The notes under the pieces are model-generated. The model was not told where the DNA came from, ran no database searches, and saw nothing but the letters and a program-made list of their open reading frames with translations. The position numbers and the translations under genes were made by a program. A stretch of DNA of 64,000 nt from Sulfurimonas sp. (GTDB lineage Bacteria; Campylobacterota; Campylobacteria; Campylobacterales; Sulfurimonadaceae), in assembly GCA_021648285.1 (NCBI GenBank), contig JAKITC010000005.1, forward strand, positions 26,460-90,459, in the 5' to 3' direction. Below, in pieces: positions 1 to 9,005 of this stretch; the stretch's first letter is position 1; each line of letters starts with the position of its first letter.

Positions 1-847
<847 letters not shown>

Positions 848-900
848 TTACGCGATTATACCTAAAAATGGCGTCAAATCTGTTTAAATAAAACTCCCTC

Positions 901-1929
901 TTACTTTTTATGGCAACGGATACATAATGAGAAAGCGCTACTGCTCTGTAAAAGTGAAGAAGATTCGGATGCATGAGGGTTATGACAACTTATGCAGCTT
1001 AAATCTTTTCCTGGTCTTGAGGGATCTTTTATATTATGCGTAGGGTGTATTGTATTTCCTATGGTTGTTACTATATGCATCCCTTTGACCTTGTCTTTGT
1101 GACACCCAGTACACAATTCCCATACAGGTTTTCTTGTAAAAAATGGATTTGGTGAAGAGTGCGAATTATGGCATCTATTGCAACGACCAGACTCTGCCGG
1201 CTCATGTTTAAAGCGTCTTTTAGCCCACTTATCTTTATTTTTTTTGTGACATGAGTAACAGAGTGGTCCTATCGGGTCTGGAACTGTGTATTTTGTTTTG
1301 TTATGCTCTGCTTTATTAAATTTACCGACTTTACCACTATGACAAGAGGTACAGAGCCAGTTAACTGCCGGAGCATGACCATGTTTTTTTGCTGTAACCA
1401 AACTATGGCACTGGTAACAGTTTGATTTTGTAATATCAACAAAAGCAACATCTTTAACCTCATTAACACTCATGTCATGGCATGAAGCACAAAGTTTCTC
1501 ATCATTTTGAGTATGAAAATAGTTACGGCTATATTTTTCTGGTGGATATCTATACTCTTTGTGAACTTTAGATTTAAGAAAAATCATCCGTCTTTCCTGC
1601 TTAACAAGTATGTCATTCTTATATCCACTTACGCTGATATTGTTCTCTCCCAAATGTAAGTGAATACTTTTACAATAATGAGTAAGGGTAGGCTTGACCT
1701 TAATATCGAATGTCTCATTACTTTCATTGCTCTCTTTGTTTTTATTACTTATAATAATCCAGTCAACAAATTTTTTATCTGCTTCAACCACAAACGAGAC
1801 TATATCCTCATCATTAATATCCTCATTAGGAGGATTAACAATCTTTAATATTGATGCCTCTTGTGCAAAAAGAGAAAGTGAAAAAAGTATTATAATTAAT
1901 ATATTTTTAAAATATTTACAACTTCTCAT
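901..1929 (-). CDS. octahaem c-type cytochrome with N-terminal Ig-like domain
   Basis: 342 residues. A signal peptide (about 1-22, ending SLSLFAQ) is followed by roughly 120 residues without cysteine pairs. That part has the look of an Ig-like beta-sandwich (strand motif LHLGENNISV near 91-100). Eight CXXCH motifs run from about 147 to the C-terminal CIRCHKK, with CNRCHNSH and CISCHNPH as doubled-motif signatures. It should be a periplasmic or surface electron-transfer protein. It is the last gene of the left-arm operon, and its ATG overlaps the preceding stop (ATGA). It is a close paralogue of the 23101-24129 product in both length and haem count. No catalytic function can be assigned. Confidence 0.9.
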   Translation of the reverse strand: MRSCKYFKNILIIILFSLSLFAQEASILKIVNPPNEDINDEDIVSFVVEADKKFVDWIIISNKNKESNESNETFDIKVKPTLTHYCKSIHLHLGENNISVSGYKNDILVKQERRMIFLKSKVHKEYRYPPEKYSRNYFHTQNDEKLCASCHDMSVNEVKDVAFVDITKSNCYQCHSLVTAKKHGHAPAVNWLCTSCHSGKVGKFNKAEHNKTKYTVPDPIGPLCYSCHKKNKDKWAKRRFKHEPAESGRCNRCHNSHSSPNPFFTRKPVWELCTGCHKDKVKGMHIVTTIGNTIHPTHNIKDPSRPGKDLSCISCHNPHASESSSLLQSSSAFSLCIRCHKK

Positions 1930-2858
1930 TTTTTTACCTTATTTAATACTTCTTTTAATAAGAATGGTCGATTTGTCGCATGAGGTGTATGACAATCTGT
2001 ACACTGTTTTTTATCATTAAAACCACATTTTGAGTTTTTAGTAGGGAGAGCTTTAGCATGTTTATCTTTATGACACCCCATACATATCTCATTAACAGGT
2101 TTTCTTAAAAACATTTCGTATGGGCTCGAGTGAGAGTTATGACATTTATTACAATGTCCGGAGTCTAAAGGTTCATGACGGTATCTTGAAGCATCCCAAA
2201 GTTCTTTATTCTCTTTATGACAATGAAAACACGATTTACTTATAGATTCTGTTATTCCATATTTGGACTTATCTTTACTTTTTATATTATGACATTCTGT
2301 ACACAACCAGTTAACGGCCGGAGCATGACCATATTTCTCTTTAGTGATATTTTTATGGCATTTATAACAATTTGATTTAGTAATATCTTTAAAAGCAACA
2401 TCTTTAACCTCATTAACACTCATATCATGACATCTCAAACACTTAGCTTCATTTTTATCATTATGAAAATAGCTGTTTTTATATTTTATTGGTGGATATT
2501 TATACTGATGAGATAGTTGGGATGAGACATAGACATGTTTAATTTTTTCACTTATAAATTTTTTATTTTTATAAGAACGTACAGTAATCCTATTTTCGCC
2601 GAGTTTAAGCGAAATACCTTTACAATATATTGATTTATCATTATTTAAATCTATATTGATTTGTTCTATTGGTGTAACTATTTTAAGAGTATCAAAATTT
2701 TGTGAATGAGCCTCAATGACAACATTCAAAGTTAACTCTGTATGAAGCTTATTGTCTTGTGGATAAACAATATTAAATAAATTATTTTGTGCAAATAGCG
2801 TAACAAAACTCATACAAATAAATATAAAAATTCTTGTGTATGAGTTAGTTAGTTTCAC
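1926..2858 (-). CDS. heptahaem c-type cytochrome with N-terminal Ig-like domain
   Basis: 310 residues: signal peptide (SFVTLFAQ), an Ig-like N-terminal domain and seven CXXCH motifs. It is a tandem paralogue of its downstream neighbour at 901-1929. Both share the segment DMSVNEVKDVAF, the GHAPAVNWLCT motif and the CNKCHNSHSSP block. It lacks the eighth C-terminal haem, and the inter-haem segment before CTDCHTPH is shorter. The start is GTG, overlapping the stop of the upstream 12-haem gene (GTGA), so the two are probably translationally coupled. Likely a periplasmic or outer-surface electron carrier. Loss of one haem relative to the paralogue may mean a different docking partner. Confidence 0.9.
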   Translation of the reverse strand: MKLTNSYTRIFIFICMSFVTLFAQNNLFNIVYPQDNKLHTELTLNVVIEAHSQNFDTLKIVTPIEQINIDLNNDKSIYCKGISLKLGENRITVRSYKNKKFISEKIKHVYVSSQLSHQYKYPPIKYKNSYFHNDKNEAKCLRCHDMSVNEVKDVAFKDITKSNCYKCHKNITKEKYGHAPAVNWLCTECHNIKSKDKSKYGITESISKSCFHCHKENKELWDASRYRHEPLDSGHCNKCHNSHSSPYEMFLRKPVNEICMGCHKDKHAKALPTKNSKCGFNDKKQCTDCHTPHATNRPFLLKEVLNKVKK

Positions 2859-4387
2859 TGACCTATCCCTTTGGGATAAACACGATCGTACTCAAACCTT
2901 TTATGACATGCTGGAGCACAAGAACCTCCATTTTTGGTCTCTATATATCTTAGAGGAAATTTCACACCGTTAAAATCTGTATAATCGCGAATAAGATGAT
3001 TATATTTAGATGCATGCTCGTCATGACATGCTCTACAGGTCCTGCCTTTTCTATCATTTACATGTAAATAATGTAAATTAACCTCTCCGTCACGGAATGA
3101 AGTGATATTATGCTCATCAGATTTAATGTACTGTTTTTTAATTTTCTTATCAGTGTGACATTTAAAACAAAAAAATCCTTTATTTGCTATATCAGCATAA
3201 AAGTTTTTAGTAAATGATTTTCTTAAAATACTAAAGTTATTTGAACCATGCGGTGCATGACATGCTGAACAGCCACCCTCTTTTTTTACATCTTTAATAG
3301 GTCCATGCCAGTTTGGATTTTCTTTGAGATGCTTTTTTATATTCATAAGCATTCCGCCATCTTCATCAGATTTAACTTCTTCATCATGACAGCCTAAACA
3401 TGTTTGAACCCTGTCTTTTTTCAACAGTTTTACATATTTGGTAGCATGTGGATCATGACACTCTAAACATCTTCTTTTACTTGTATTAACACCGCCATGC
3501 TTAAATTTAGAGTGCTGTACTATCTCTTTTACATCATCATGACAATCTAAACATAAATCCATTTTAGCATCTAGATGCAAGAGAGACTTGTACTCTGCTG
3601 TATGAGGATCATGACACTCTAAACAACTCTTTTTTACTATTGGCTTATGCTTAGTCTTTAATGTCATATCAACAAATAGTTTTTCTGCTTTATTTTTAAA
3701 TTTACTTCTTTTATCGTGACACTTCAAACATAAGTTATTTATAGAATCAGCTTTTAACAATCTTTTCGTATTTGATTGATGTGGATCGTGACAATCCATA
3801 CATCTACCGTCTTTAGCCGGTTTATGGTCAAACTTTTTTGTATATCTGGTTTTATGACATGAGTAACATATATCTACAATATTTTTCCTAACCAGCTCTC
3901 CTGGTTTATTATTTTTTGATGTGTGACATATTTTACAAGCTCCCATTTTAAATGGCTCGTGTAGATATTTTTTTAGAGGTTTAAACTTATCTGGCAAATC
4001 TTCAAGTTTAACCATTTTAGCTTTTACTAGTCGCGTCTTGTCATGTGTAAGTCTCTCTTCTTCTCTAATTTCATCAGCTGCTATTTCTAATGGTGCAAGT
4101 GGTTCAGGAGCTACAACTTTTTTCCTTTTTGCTTTCTTCTTCTTGTCAATAGAACTTTCAAGTTCTCTAGCATGTTTATCAACATCAATACTTTTAATTT
4201 CATCATCACTGATACTAAAATTACAATCTTCATAAGCCGGTTTTGCATGCTCAAGATTATAAGCGATATTTTTCATGATAACGACAAAACGGCTAAGTTT
4301 TTCTGAGACACCATATGACTGAAATAAAAATGTACTAACTGCTAATACAAATACTAATACTATTATTTTTATCATACGTTGTTTCAC
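2855..4387 (-). CDS. membrane-anchored dodecahaem cytochrome (11 CXXCH + 1 CX3CH)
   Basis: 510 residues. A hydrophobic N-terminal segment (about 5-24) looks like a signal anchor rather than a cleaved peptide. A charged, Lys-rich linker (about 70-125) follows, then eleven CXXCH motifs, many of the doubled form CXXCHDPH. Near the C-terminus GGSCAPACHKR gives a twelfth, CX3CH, candidate haem site. The start is probably GTG at 4387 with AAAGG upstream. It is a paralogue of the 24137-25372 protein, which ends with the same CAPACH signature but has a normal signal peptide and no linker. Likely role: an inner-membrane-tethered, elongated electron conduit taking electrons from the NapC-type quinol dehydrogenase two genes upstream. 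Confidence 0.9.
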   Translation of the reverse strand: MKQRMIKIIVLVFVLAVSTFLFQSYGVSEKLSRFVVIMKNIAYNLEHAKPAYEDCNFSISDDEIKSIDVDKHARELESSIDKKKKAKRKKVVAPEPLAPLEIAADEIREEERLTHDKTRLVKAKMVKLEDLPDKFKPLKKYLHEPFKMGACKICHTSKNNKPGELVRKNIVDICYSCHKTRYTKKFDHKPAKDGRCMDCHDPHQSNTKRLLKADSINNLCLKCHDKRSKFKNKAEKLFVDMTLKTKHKPIVKKSCLECHDPHTAEYKSLLHLDAKMDLCLDCHDDVKEIVQHSKFKHGGVNTSKRRCLECHDPHATKYVKLLKKDRVQTCLGCHDEEVKSDEDGGMLMNIKKHLKENPNWHGPIKDVKKEGGCSACHAPHGSNNFSILRKSFTKNFYADIANKGFFCFKCHTDKKIKKQYIKSDEHNITSFRDGEVNLHYLHVNDRKGRTCRACHDEHASKYNHLIRDYTDFNGVKFPLRYIETKNGGSCAPACHKRFEYDRVYPKGIGQ

Positions 4388-4434
4388 TATGTTGCCTTTA
4401 TCATTTAAATTTAAACTTTTAGAATATCAAATAT

Positions 4435-4959
4435 TTAATTTTCTGTAAACTCACCAACCGGGCATTTTCTCTCAGTAACTTTATTTCTAACAAGTTTTTT
4501 TCTATCTGCATGATGTGGACTGTGACACTTATTACAATCATATGCGGCCATACGCTTATTAATTTTCTCTTTCGGCCAGTGACAAGTATAGCAGAGTTTA
4601 GCCACTGTACGAGTAGTAATCGCTGCAGGTTTATCTGTTCTTGAAGCGTGACATACATTACAAGCACCCAAAGTAAACGGCGGATGACCATACTTTTTTA
4701 AAGGAACAAATGCCTTTGGCAACTCACCAATATCTACCGAATGAGAACTACCGGTAGTTGCTTCTATGTGTTTTTTGTCCATCTCATCAACAGGACGAGG
4801 ATCACCATGATGAGCATCGGCAAGATTAGTCGCGATTAGTCCTCCAATAGTTATCAATCGTCCGAATTTTTCGCCAGCACCAGACATAGCAAGTAAAATG
4901 ATAAGAATAAAGACCACGCCTCCAGCTATTGCCGGTTTAATATATTTTGGTTCCATCAT
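4435..4959 (-). CDS. membrane-anchored trihaem cytochrome
   Basis: 174 residues. One transmembrane segment near the N-terminus (about 9-27) is followed by three CXXCH motifs (CNVCH, CYTCH, CNKCHSPHH). Residues 75-155 align by eye with the first three haems of the 510-residue downstream protein (KYGHPPFTLGACNVCH against KYLHEPFKMGACKICH). It therefore looks like a short version of that protein, or the source of its N-terminal module. A GGAGAT ribosome site precedes the start. Its start lies six bases after the NrfH-like gene stop. Probably accepts electrons from that quinol dehydrogenase and passes them to the larger cytochromes. Confidence 0.88.
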   Translation of the reverse strand: MMEPKYIKPAIAGGVVFILIILLAMSGAGEKFGRLITIGGLIATNLADAHHGDPRPVDEMDKKHIEATTGSSHSVDIGELPKAFVPLKKYGHPPFTLGACNVCHASRTDKPAAITTRTVAKLCYTCHWPKEKINKRMAAYDCNKCHSPHHADRKKLVRNKVTERKCPVGEFTEN

Positions 4960-4965
4960 ATCTCC

Positions 4966-5598
4966 CTATTCCTCGTCATTTTCAAAATTAATCTCTTCTT
5001 CTGGTGCTTCAGGAAGATATTTTTCTAATTGGTAGTGCCCTATATTTCTATGACAATCTACACACTTAGCACGCTCTTTCCCATGTTTACCCTCAACTAA
5101 AAGTTTTTTAGAGAAATATGCTCTATGAGCTATAAATGCTTTCTTATTCGGTCTTGTACCACGTAATAAGTTTTCATGACAGTGTAAACAACCGCTATCA
5201 TAAACCCATTCACGGCGCTCTCTGCGGCGCTCATGCCAGTCTATTTTTGATAAGTCATGAGTAGTTTCAACCCAAACATCCCACATACCTGTTTTAACTT
5301 TTTGTACCATATATCCTATAGTAGACTTGTGTGGTAAGTGACAATCAGCACATGTAGCCATTACTCCACTATCCCCATAACCACCATGCACGCTGTTCCT
5401 ATAAGCTTTTACCATAGGTTTCATCGAGTGACATGAACCACAAAAATTTACATCCGAAGTATGCTTAACCGCAACAACTGTAATAAAGGAAGTCCCCATT
5501 CCTATTACAACACCGGCTATAATCATAGCAACAATTACCCATACACCTAAAGAATATTTTTTCTTCTTGGTTGTATTTAACAATTTATTTTCTTCCAT
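4966..5598 (-). CDS. NapC/NirT/NrfH-family tetrahaem quinol dehydrogenase
   Basis: About 210 residues from the ATG at 5598, which has AAGGA seven bases upstream; an in-frame TTG five codons earlier is less likely. One N-terminal transmembrane helix (about 20-45, VWVIVAMIIAGVVIGMG) is followed by four CXXCH motifs: CGSCHSMKP, CADCHLPH, CLHCHEN and CVDCHRN. This is the NapC/NrfH/CymA architecture, in which the protein oxidises menaquinol at the inner membrane and feeds periplasmic cytochromes. There is no nitrite reductase (NrfA) or Nap gene next to it. It heads the left-arm cytochrome operon, which makes it the likely entry point for electrons. The C-terminus is acidic (EEEINFENDEE). Confidence 0.93.
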   Translation of the reverse strand: MEENKLLNTTKKKKYSLGVWVIVAMIIAGVVIGMGTSFITVVAVKHTSDVNFCGSCHSMKPMVKAYRNSVHGGYGDSGVMATCADCHLPHKSTIGYMVQKVKTGMWDVWVETTHDLSKIDWHERRRERREWVYDSGCLHCHENLLRGTRPNKKAFIAHRAYFSKKLLVEGKHGKERAKCVDCHRNIGHYQLEKYLPEAPEEEINFENDEE

Positions 5599-5890
5599 TT
5601 CTTTATCCTTCAAACGTATTATTAAACCTTTTTGATTAATATAAACTAAAATTATAATAAAAGATTACTTTTTGCTTAAATTCAAGTACAATGTGATTAG
5701 TTTGTGATAAAAAGCTCTGTTTTTACTATTTTATTGAATAATAATTAATTATATAGAACAAAAACGATAGGTACATTTTCTTAAGAAATAAATTTGATAA
5801 TTGCTGATATAATAATTCTTGTATTAGTATGATTATAGTTATCATCATCAATAAATTCTAAATATTTCAATAATAAAAATGGAGCTAGTC
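5599..5890. promoter_or_regulatory. divergent promoter region between the two cytochrome operons
   Basis: These 292 bases carry no gene and separate the minus-strand cytochrome operon from the plus-strand Sel1/cytochrome operon. A TATAAT hexamer at 5808-5813 is a plausible plus-strand -10 element. No good -35 is seen, which is usual in this phylum. Two TGTGAT half-site-like words occur close together near 5691-5707, but they are direct rather than inverted repeats, so no regulator is proposed. The plus-strand start is set by GGAG at 5881-5884. Confidence 0.5.
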
Positions 5891-6637
5891 ATGAAAAAAA
5901 CGTTTCTTGCAGTTGTTATAAGCTTTTTATTGGCAGGTAGCATTGCAAATGCCGGAGAAGATGTAAATATGGGCAAAAAAGTTTTTATTGGAGTTTCAAT
6001 GAATGCTGATAAAGGTGATGCAAACAGTCAATTTGCTCTTGGCAGTATGTATTATCAGGGAATAAGTACTAAAAAAGATCATTTTATGGCAGCTACTATG
6101 TATCAAAAAGCAGCAGATCAAGGGCATCTTAAAGCTATGTTCAACTTAGCTGTTATGTATCATAAAGGAGATGGGGTAGAAAAAGATAATCAAAAAGCCA
6201 TCTCATTATTTACTAAAGCGGCCGACAAGGGGGATTATAAATCAGCCAGCCATCTTGCAGATTTATACTACAATAACAGAGGTGGGATAGTAAGAGATTA
6301 TAACAAAGCATTTCCTCTGTACAAGAAGGTTGCAGATGCAGGATATCCAATGGCACAACATAAAGTTGGTTTGATGTATAAATATGGAAGAGGCACACAA
6401 AAAGATATCCAAAAAGCTACAGAGTACTTAAGCAGATCTGCACTGCAAAGTTGTGCCGAAGCTCAATATACTCTTGGTAAAATGTACCTGGAAGGCGATG
6501 GTGTAGCTCAAGATAAAGAAGAAGCAGAAGATCTTTTAAAAGATGCATATATAAATGGTAAAACAGAAGCAAAAGTTATTTTAGATAAAGAGAACTGGCA
6601 TGTAATATTAAATGGTGTAGCCTCACCAAAGGAGTAA
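5891..6637 (+). CDS. periplasmic Sel1-repeat protein
   Basis: 248 residues from the ATG at 5891, supported by GGAG at 5881-5884; the in-frame ATG at 5879 would cut into that site. A signal peptide (MKKTFLAVVISFLLAGSIANA) is followed by five or so Sel1-like repeats of the form A..LG.MY..G.G...D...A, e.g. AQYTLGKMYLEGDGVAQD. Such alpha/alpha solenoids mediate protein-protein contacts. It starts a three-gene plus-strand operon with a di-haem cytochrome three bases downstream. It may scaffold or help assemble periplasmic redox proteins, but its partner is not visible from the sequence. Confidence 0.88.
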   Translation: MKKTFLAVVISFLLAGSIANAGEDVNMGKKVFIGVSMNADKGDANSQFALGSMYYQGISTKKDHFMAATMYQKAADQGHLKAMFNLAVMYHKGDGVEKDNQKAISLFTKAADKGDYKSASHLADLYYNNRGGIVRDYNKAFPLYKKVADAGYPMAQHKVGLMYKYGRGTQKDIQKATEYLSRSALQSCAEAQYTLGKMYLEGDGVAQDKEEAEDLLKDAYINGKTEAKVILDKENWHVILNGVASPKE

Positions 6638-6640
6638 AAA

Positions 6641-7402
6641 ATGAAAAAAATTTTATTAATAATAGTGTCAATAGTTTATGCAGCATCTGCATCACCGTTA
6701 TTTGAAAGATGTTCTACATGTCATGGAAAAAAAGGGGAGAAACACTCTCTAAATTTGACAAGACCTATTGCAGGATTAAAAGTTAAAGAAATTGTTAAAA
6801 TATTAAAATCATATAAAGCCGGTACAAGAAATAAATATGGTTTTGGAAGTATAATGAAGGGACAAACTGCTAGGCTTTCAGATAATGACATTGTTGAAGT
6901 AGCAACATATATAGAGTCACTTCATCCAGTTGAAATAACATATAAACCTAAAAGTGAAGAAACCTCTGCTGAAGAAATATTTAAAAGATGTTCAATATGT
7001 CATGGGAAAAAAGCTGAAAAAAAATCACTCGGAGTAAGTAGAGTAATTGCTGGATTGAAAGCAAAAGAAATTATTAACATATTAGAAGAATACAGAGCAG
7101 GTAAAAGAGATTCTTATGGTTATGGGAATATGATGCGGGGACAAGCCACCAAACTTTCTCATAAAAACATAAAAGCAGTAGCTAAATATATTGAATCCTT
7201 TTCCCATGTAAAATCAGATGATAATAAAACTCAAGAACCGAAAAAAAAGATTTCTCAACAAGAAGTTGACTATAATACATTTATGGATGCATACTTTAGA
7301 GATTCTAAAGATCCAAATGAAACATTTGAGGCTGCAAACAAAGCCTATGAAGAACATTTAAGTAAAGAACATTTAAAAAAGTTAAAGGAAAAAAATGAAT
7401 AA
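6641..7402 (+). CDS. di-haem class I cytochrome c (tandem duplicated domains)
   Basis: 253 residues with a signal peptide (about 1-17). Two consecutive cytochrome c domains each contain R-C-S-(T/I)-C-H-G-K-K, an IAGLK(V/A)KEI segment and a candidate axial methionine (SIMKGQ, NMMRGQ). The pattern suggests two His/Met haems. The near-identical halves point to an internal tandem duplication. The last 60 residues are haem-free, charged and probably helical. It belongs to the plus-strand operon and overlaps the next lipoprotein gene by eight bases. Likely a soluble periplasmic electron shuttle with higher potential than the bis-His multihaem proteins nearby. Confidence 0.9.
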   Translation: MKKILLIIVSIVYAASASPLFERCSTCHGKKGEKHSLNLTRPIAGLKVKEIVKILKSYKAGTRNKYGFGSIMKGQTARLSDNDIVEVATYIESLHPVEITYKPKSEETSAEEIFKRCSICHGKKAEKKSLGVSRVIAGLKAKEIINILEEYRAGKRDSYGYGNMMRGQATKLSHKNIKAVAKYIESFSHVKSDDNKTQEPKKKISQQEVDYNTFMDAYFRDSKDPNETFEAANKAYEEHLSKEHLKKLKEKNE

Positions 7403-8270
7403 AATAACGATAGCTATTAGCGTTGCTACACTGTTAATGTACGGTTGTAGTGATAAACCAAAAGACCAAGAGAGTGGTGTAAAAACAGAAAAAACACAAA
7501 GTGTTGATAAAACAGCTGAAGGGGTAGCATCTCAAAATATCTATGGTGCTTCAGCAGAACAACCAGCAGAAACCGATATTCAACTTAACGCTCCGCATAT
7601 TGGAAATGTATTAGAAACGATGGATGGCGGTGGTTATACCTACGTCAAAGTAGATCAAGATGGCAATGCCTACTGGATAGCCGGACCAAAATCAAATGTT
7701 ACAGTAGGAGCTTCAATATCTTATATTGAACAGATGATAATGAGCGATTTTACAAGTAAAGCACTCAATAAAAAATTTGATACACTTATGTTTGTAAGCG
7801 CTATTGTACCGGCTAACCAAGCTGCTCAACTAGCCGCTTCAAAGGGTGAAAAATGCGAAGATTGCGATCACGATAAAGAGTTAAAAATGGATTCCTCTGC
7901 TGCTATGCCAGCGCACCCTGTACCTGTAGTTGCTACTCCTACCGCACCTATAAAAATTGCTAAAAACACTAAAGGGTATAGTGTAGAAGAGTTATATGCA
8001 AAAAAAGATTCTCTTAAAGATAGAAATGTAAAATTAAATGCTCAAGTAGTTAAAGTATCCAAAGGCATTATGGGTAAAGATTGGATTCATTTACAAGATG
8101 GTTCTGGTTCTGCAGGAACAGACGATATCATAGCAACATCTGTAAATTCAACTGTAAAAGTTGGAGATACAGTTACTACTGATGGAGTAGTTAAAACAAA
8201 TATTGATCTTGGATATGGTTACAAATTTCCAATCATTATTGAAAAAGCAAAATTCACATCTATTAAATAA
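7395..8270 (+). CDS. NrfJ-like lipoprotein with two OB-like domains
   Basis: 291 residues. The N-terminus has a lipobox (LLMYGC), so it should be a lipoprotein. Residues about 70-150 contain GNVLETMDGGGYTYVKV and AYWIAGP. I associate this pattern with NrfJ-type proteins found near periplasmic nitrite reductase genes. Residues about 195-290 resemble an OB-fold of the tRNA_anti-like type (LNAQVVKVSKGIMGKDWIHLQDGSG). A CEDCDHD segment between them is not a haem motif but could bind metal. It is the last gene of the plus-strand operon. Function is unknown; ligand binding or cytochrome maturation are options. Confidence 0.75.
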   Translation: MNKITIAISVATLLMYGCSDKPKDQESGVKTEKTQSVDKTAEGVASQNIYGASAEQPAETDIQLNAPHIGNVLETMDGGGYTYVKVDQDGNAYWIAGPKSNVTVGASISYIEQMIMSDFTSKALNKKFDTLMFVSAIVPANQAAQLAASKGEKCEDCDHDKELKMDSSAAMPAHPVPVVATPTAPIKIAKNTKGYSVEELYAKKDSLKDRNVKLNAQVVKVSKGIMGKDWIHLQDGSGSAGTDDIIATSVNSTVKVGDTVTTDGVVKTNIDLGYGYKFPIIIEKAKFTSIK

Positions 8271-8277
8271 TACGAAA

Positions 8278-8299
8278 GGGCATCTTCTTAAAGATGCTC
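8278..8299. terminator. hairpin between convergent genes
   Basis: GGGCATCTT at 8278-8286 pairs with AAGATGCTC at 8291-8299 (one G-T pair) around a four-base loop. It lies eight bases after the lipoprotein stop and just before the end of the converging gene. It lacks a clear T-run, so it may act as a bidirectional transcription barrier rather than a classic terminator. Confidence 0.6.
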
Positions 8300-8305
8300 T
8301 CTAAT

Positions 8306-8902
8306 CTACTTGTGTGATGGAAAATCACCAAAAATCTTTTCAATAACTTCACTTAAATAAGCATTCTTTTGCTCTGGTGTAGATTCTAATGGAAGTTCAT
8401 CTTTAGTTATTCCCTGCCAGACAACTCTATTTTGTTTAACATCAAAAACCTCTAAAAGAATTTTTTCCTCTTCATACTCATAAGTTCTAGTTGTTGTTCT
8501 GACATCTGGCTCTAAGGCTAAAGTACTTGAAGCATTTAGATAAAAATACTCATCTAAGGATTTGCTCAATCCTAGATACATGTACGGAACAGGTCTAATT
8601 CCCATAGTCTCATAGTTTGTCTCGATCTCACTTCTTTTTTGAATATCCAGATGCACAGTTATATAAAAATCAGCATCACTCTTATACACATCTCTATACC
8701 CTTTATTTTGCATATAAGCATTTAATAACTTACTTATACGAGCTCTGGTAAAGTCTTTCTCGTTATCTTTTTTAGTATATACAACAGCAAATGTTGAAAG
8801 TGACGAAAAATCATATTCAGGATCATGATCAACTTGAACTTGGAGAGTAGAACACCCTCCCATAACAATTGTTATAATGATTGCCACAAACAACTTTTTC
8901 AT
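8306..8902 (-). CDS. DUF4136-type lipoprotein
   Basis: 198 residues with a lipobox at IVMGGC, so probably anchored to the outer membrane. The mature part has the DUF4136 pattern: DPEYDFSSLSTFAVV, then SKLLNAYMQNKGYRDVYKSDADFYITVHL, and near the end WQGITKDEL. The family has no established biochemical role. It is a single gene, convergent with the NrfJ-like lipoprotein and separated from the downstream end of the cytochrome operon by about 100 bases. Any link to electron transfer is only positional. Confidence 0.8.
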   Translation of the reverse strand: MKKLFVAIIITIVMGGCSTLQVQVDHDPEYDFSSLSTFAVVYTKKDNEKDFTRARISKLLNAYMQNKGYRDVYKSDADFYITVHLDIQKRSEIETNYETMGIRPVPYMYLGLSKSLDEYFYLNASSTLALEPDVRTTTRTYEYEEEKILLEVFDVKQNRVVWQGITKDELPLESTPEQKNAYLSEVIEKIFGDFPSHK

Positions 8903-9005
8903 ATATATTCTCCTTTACATATAGAAAGTTTAAAATAATCTTGTTAGCTTATATTGGTATATTCTACTGTTTTTTAATTAACAATAGTTTAAAATTTTTA
9001 GATTA

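Noticed and set aside
4435..4959. Trihaem gene as a truncated pseudogene
   Set aside because: It has a good ribosome site, an anchor, a coherent end and no frame break; it is better read as a short paralogue.
5691..5707. Crp/FNR site from two TGTGAT words
   Set aside because: They are direct repeats, not the inverted halves needed for such a dimer site.
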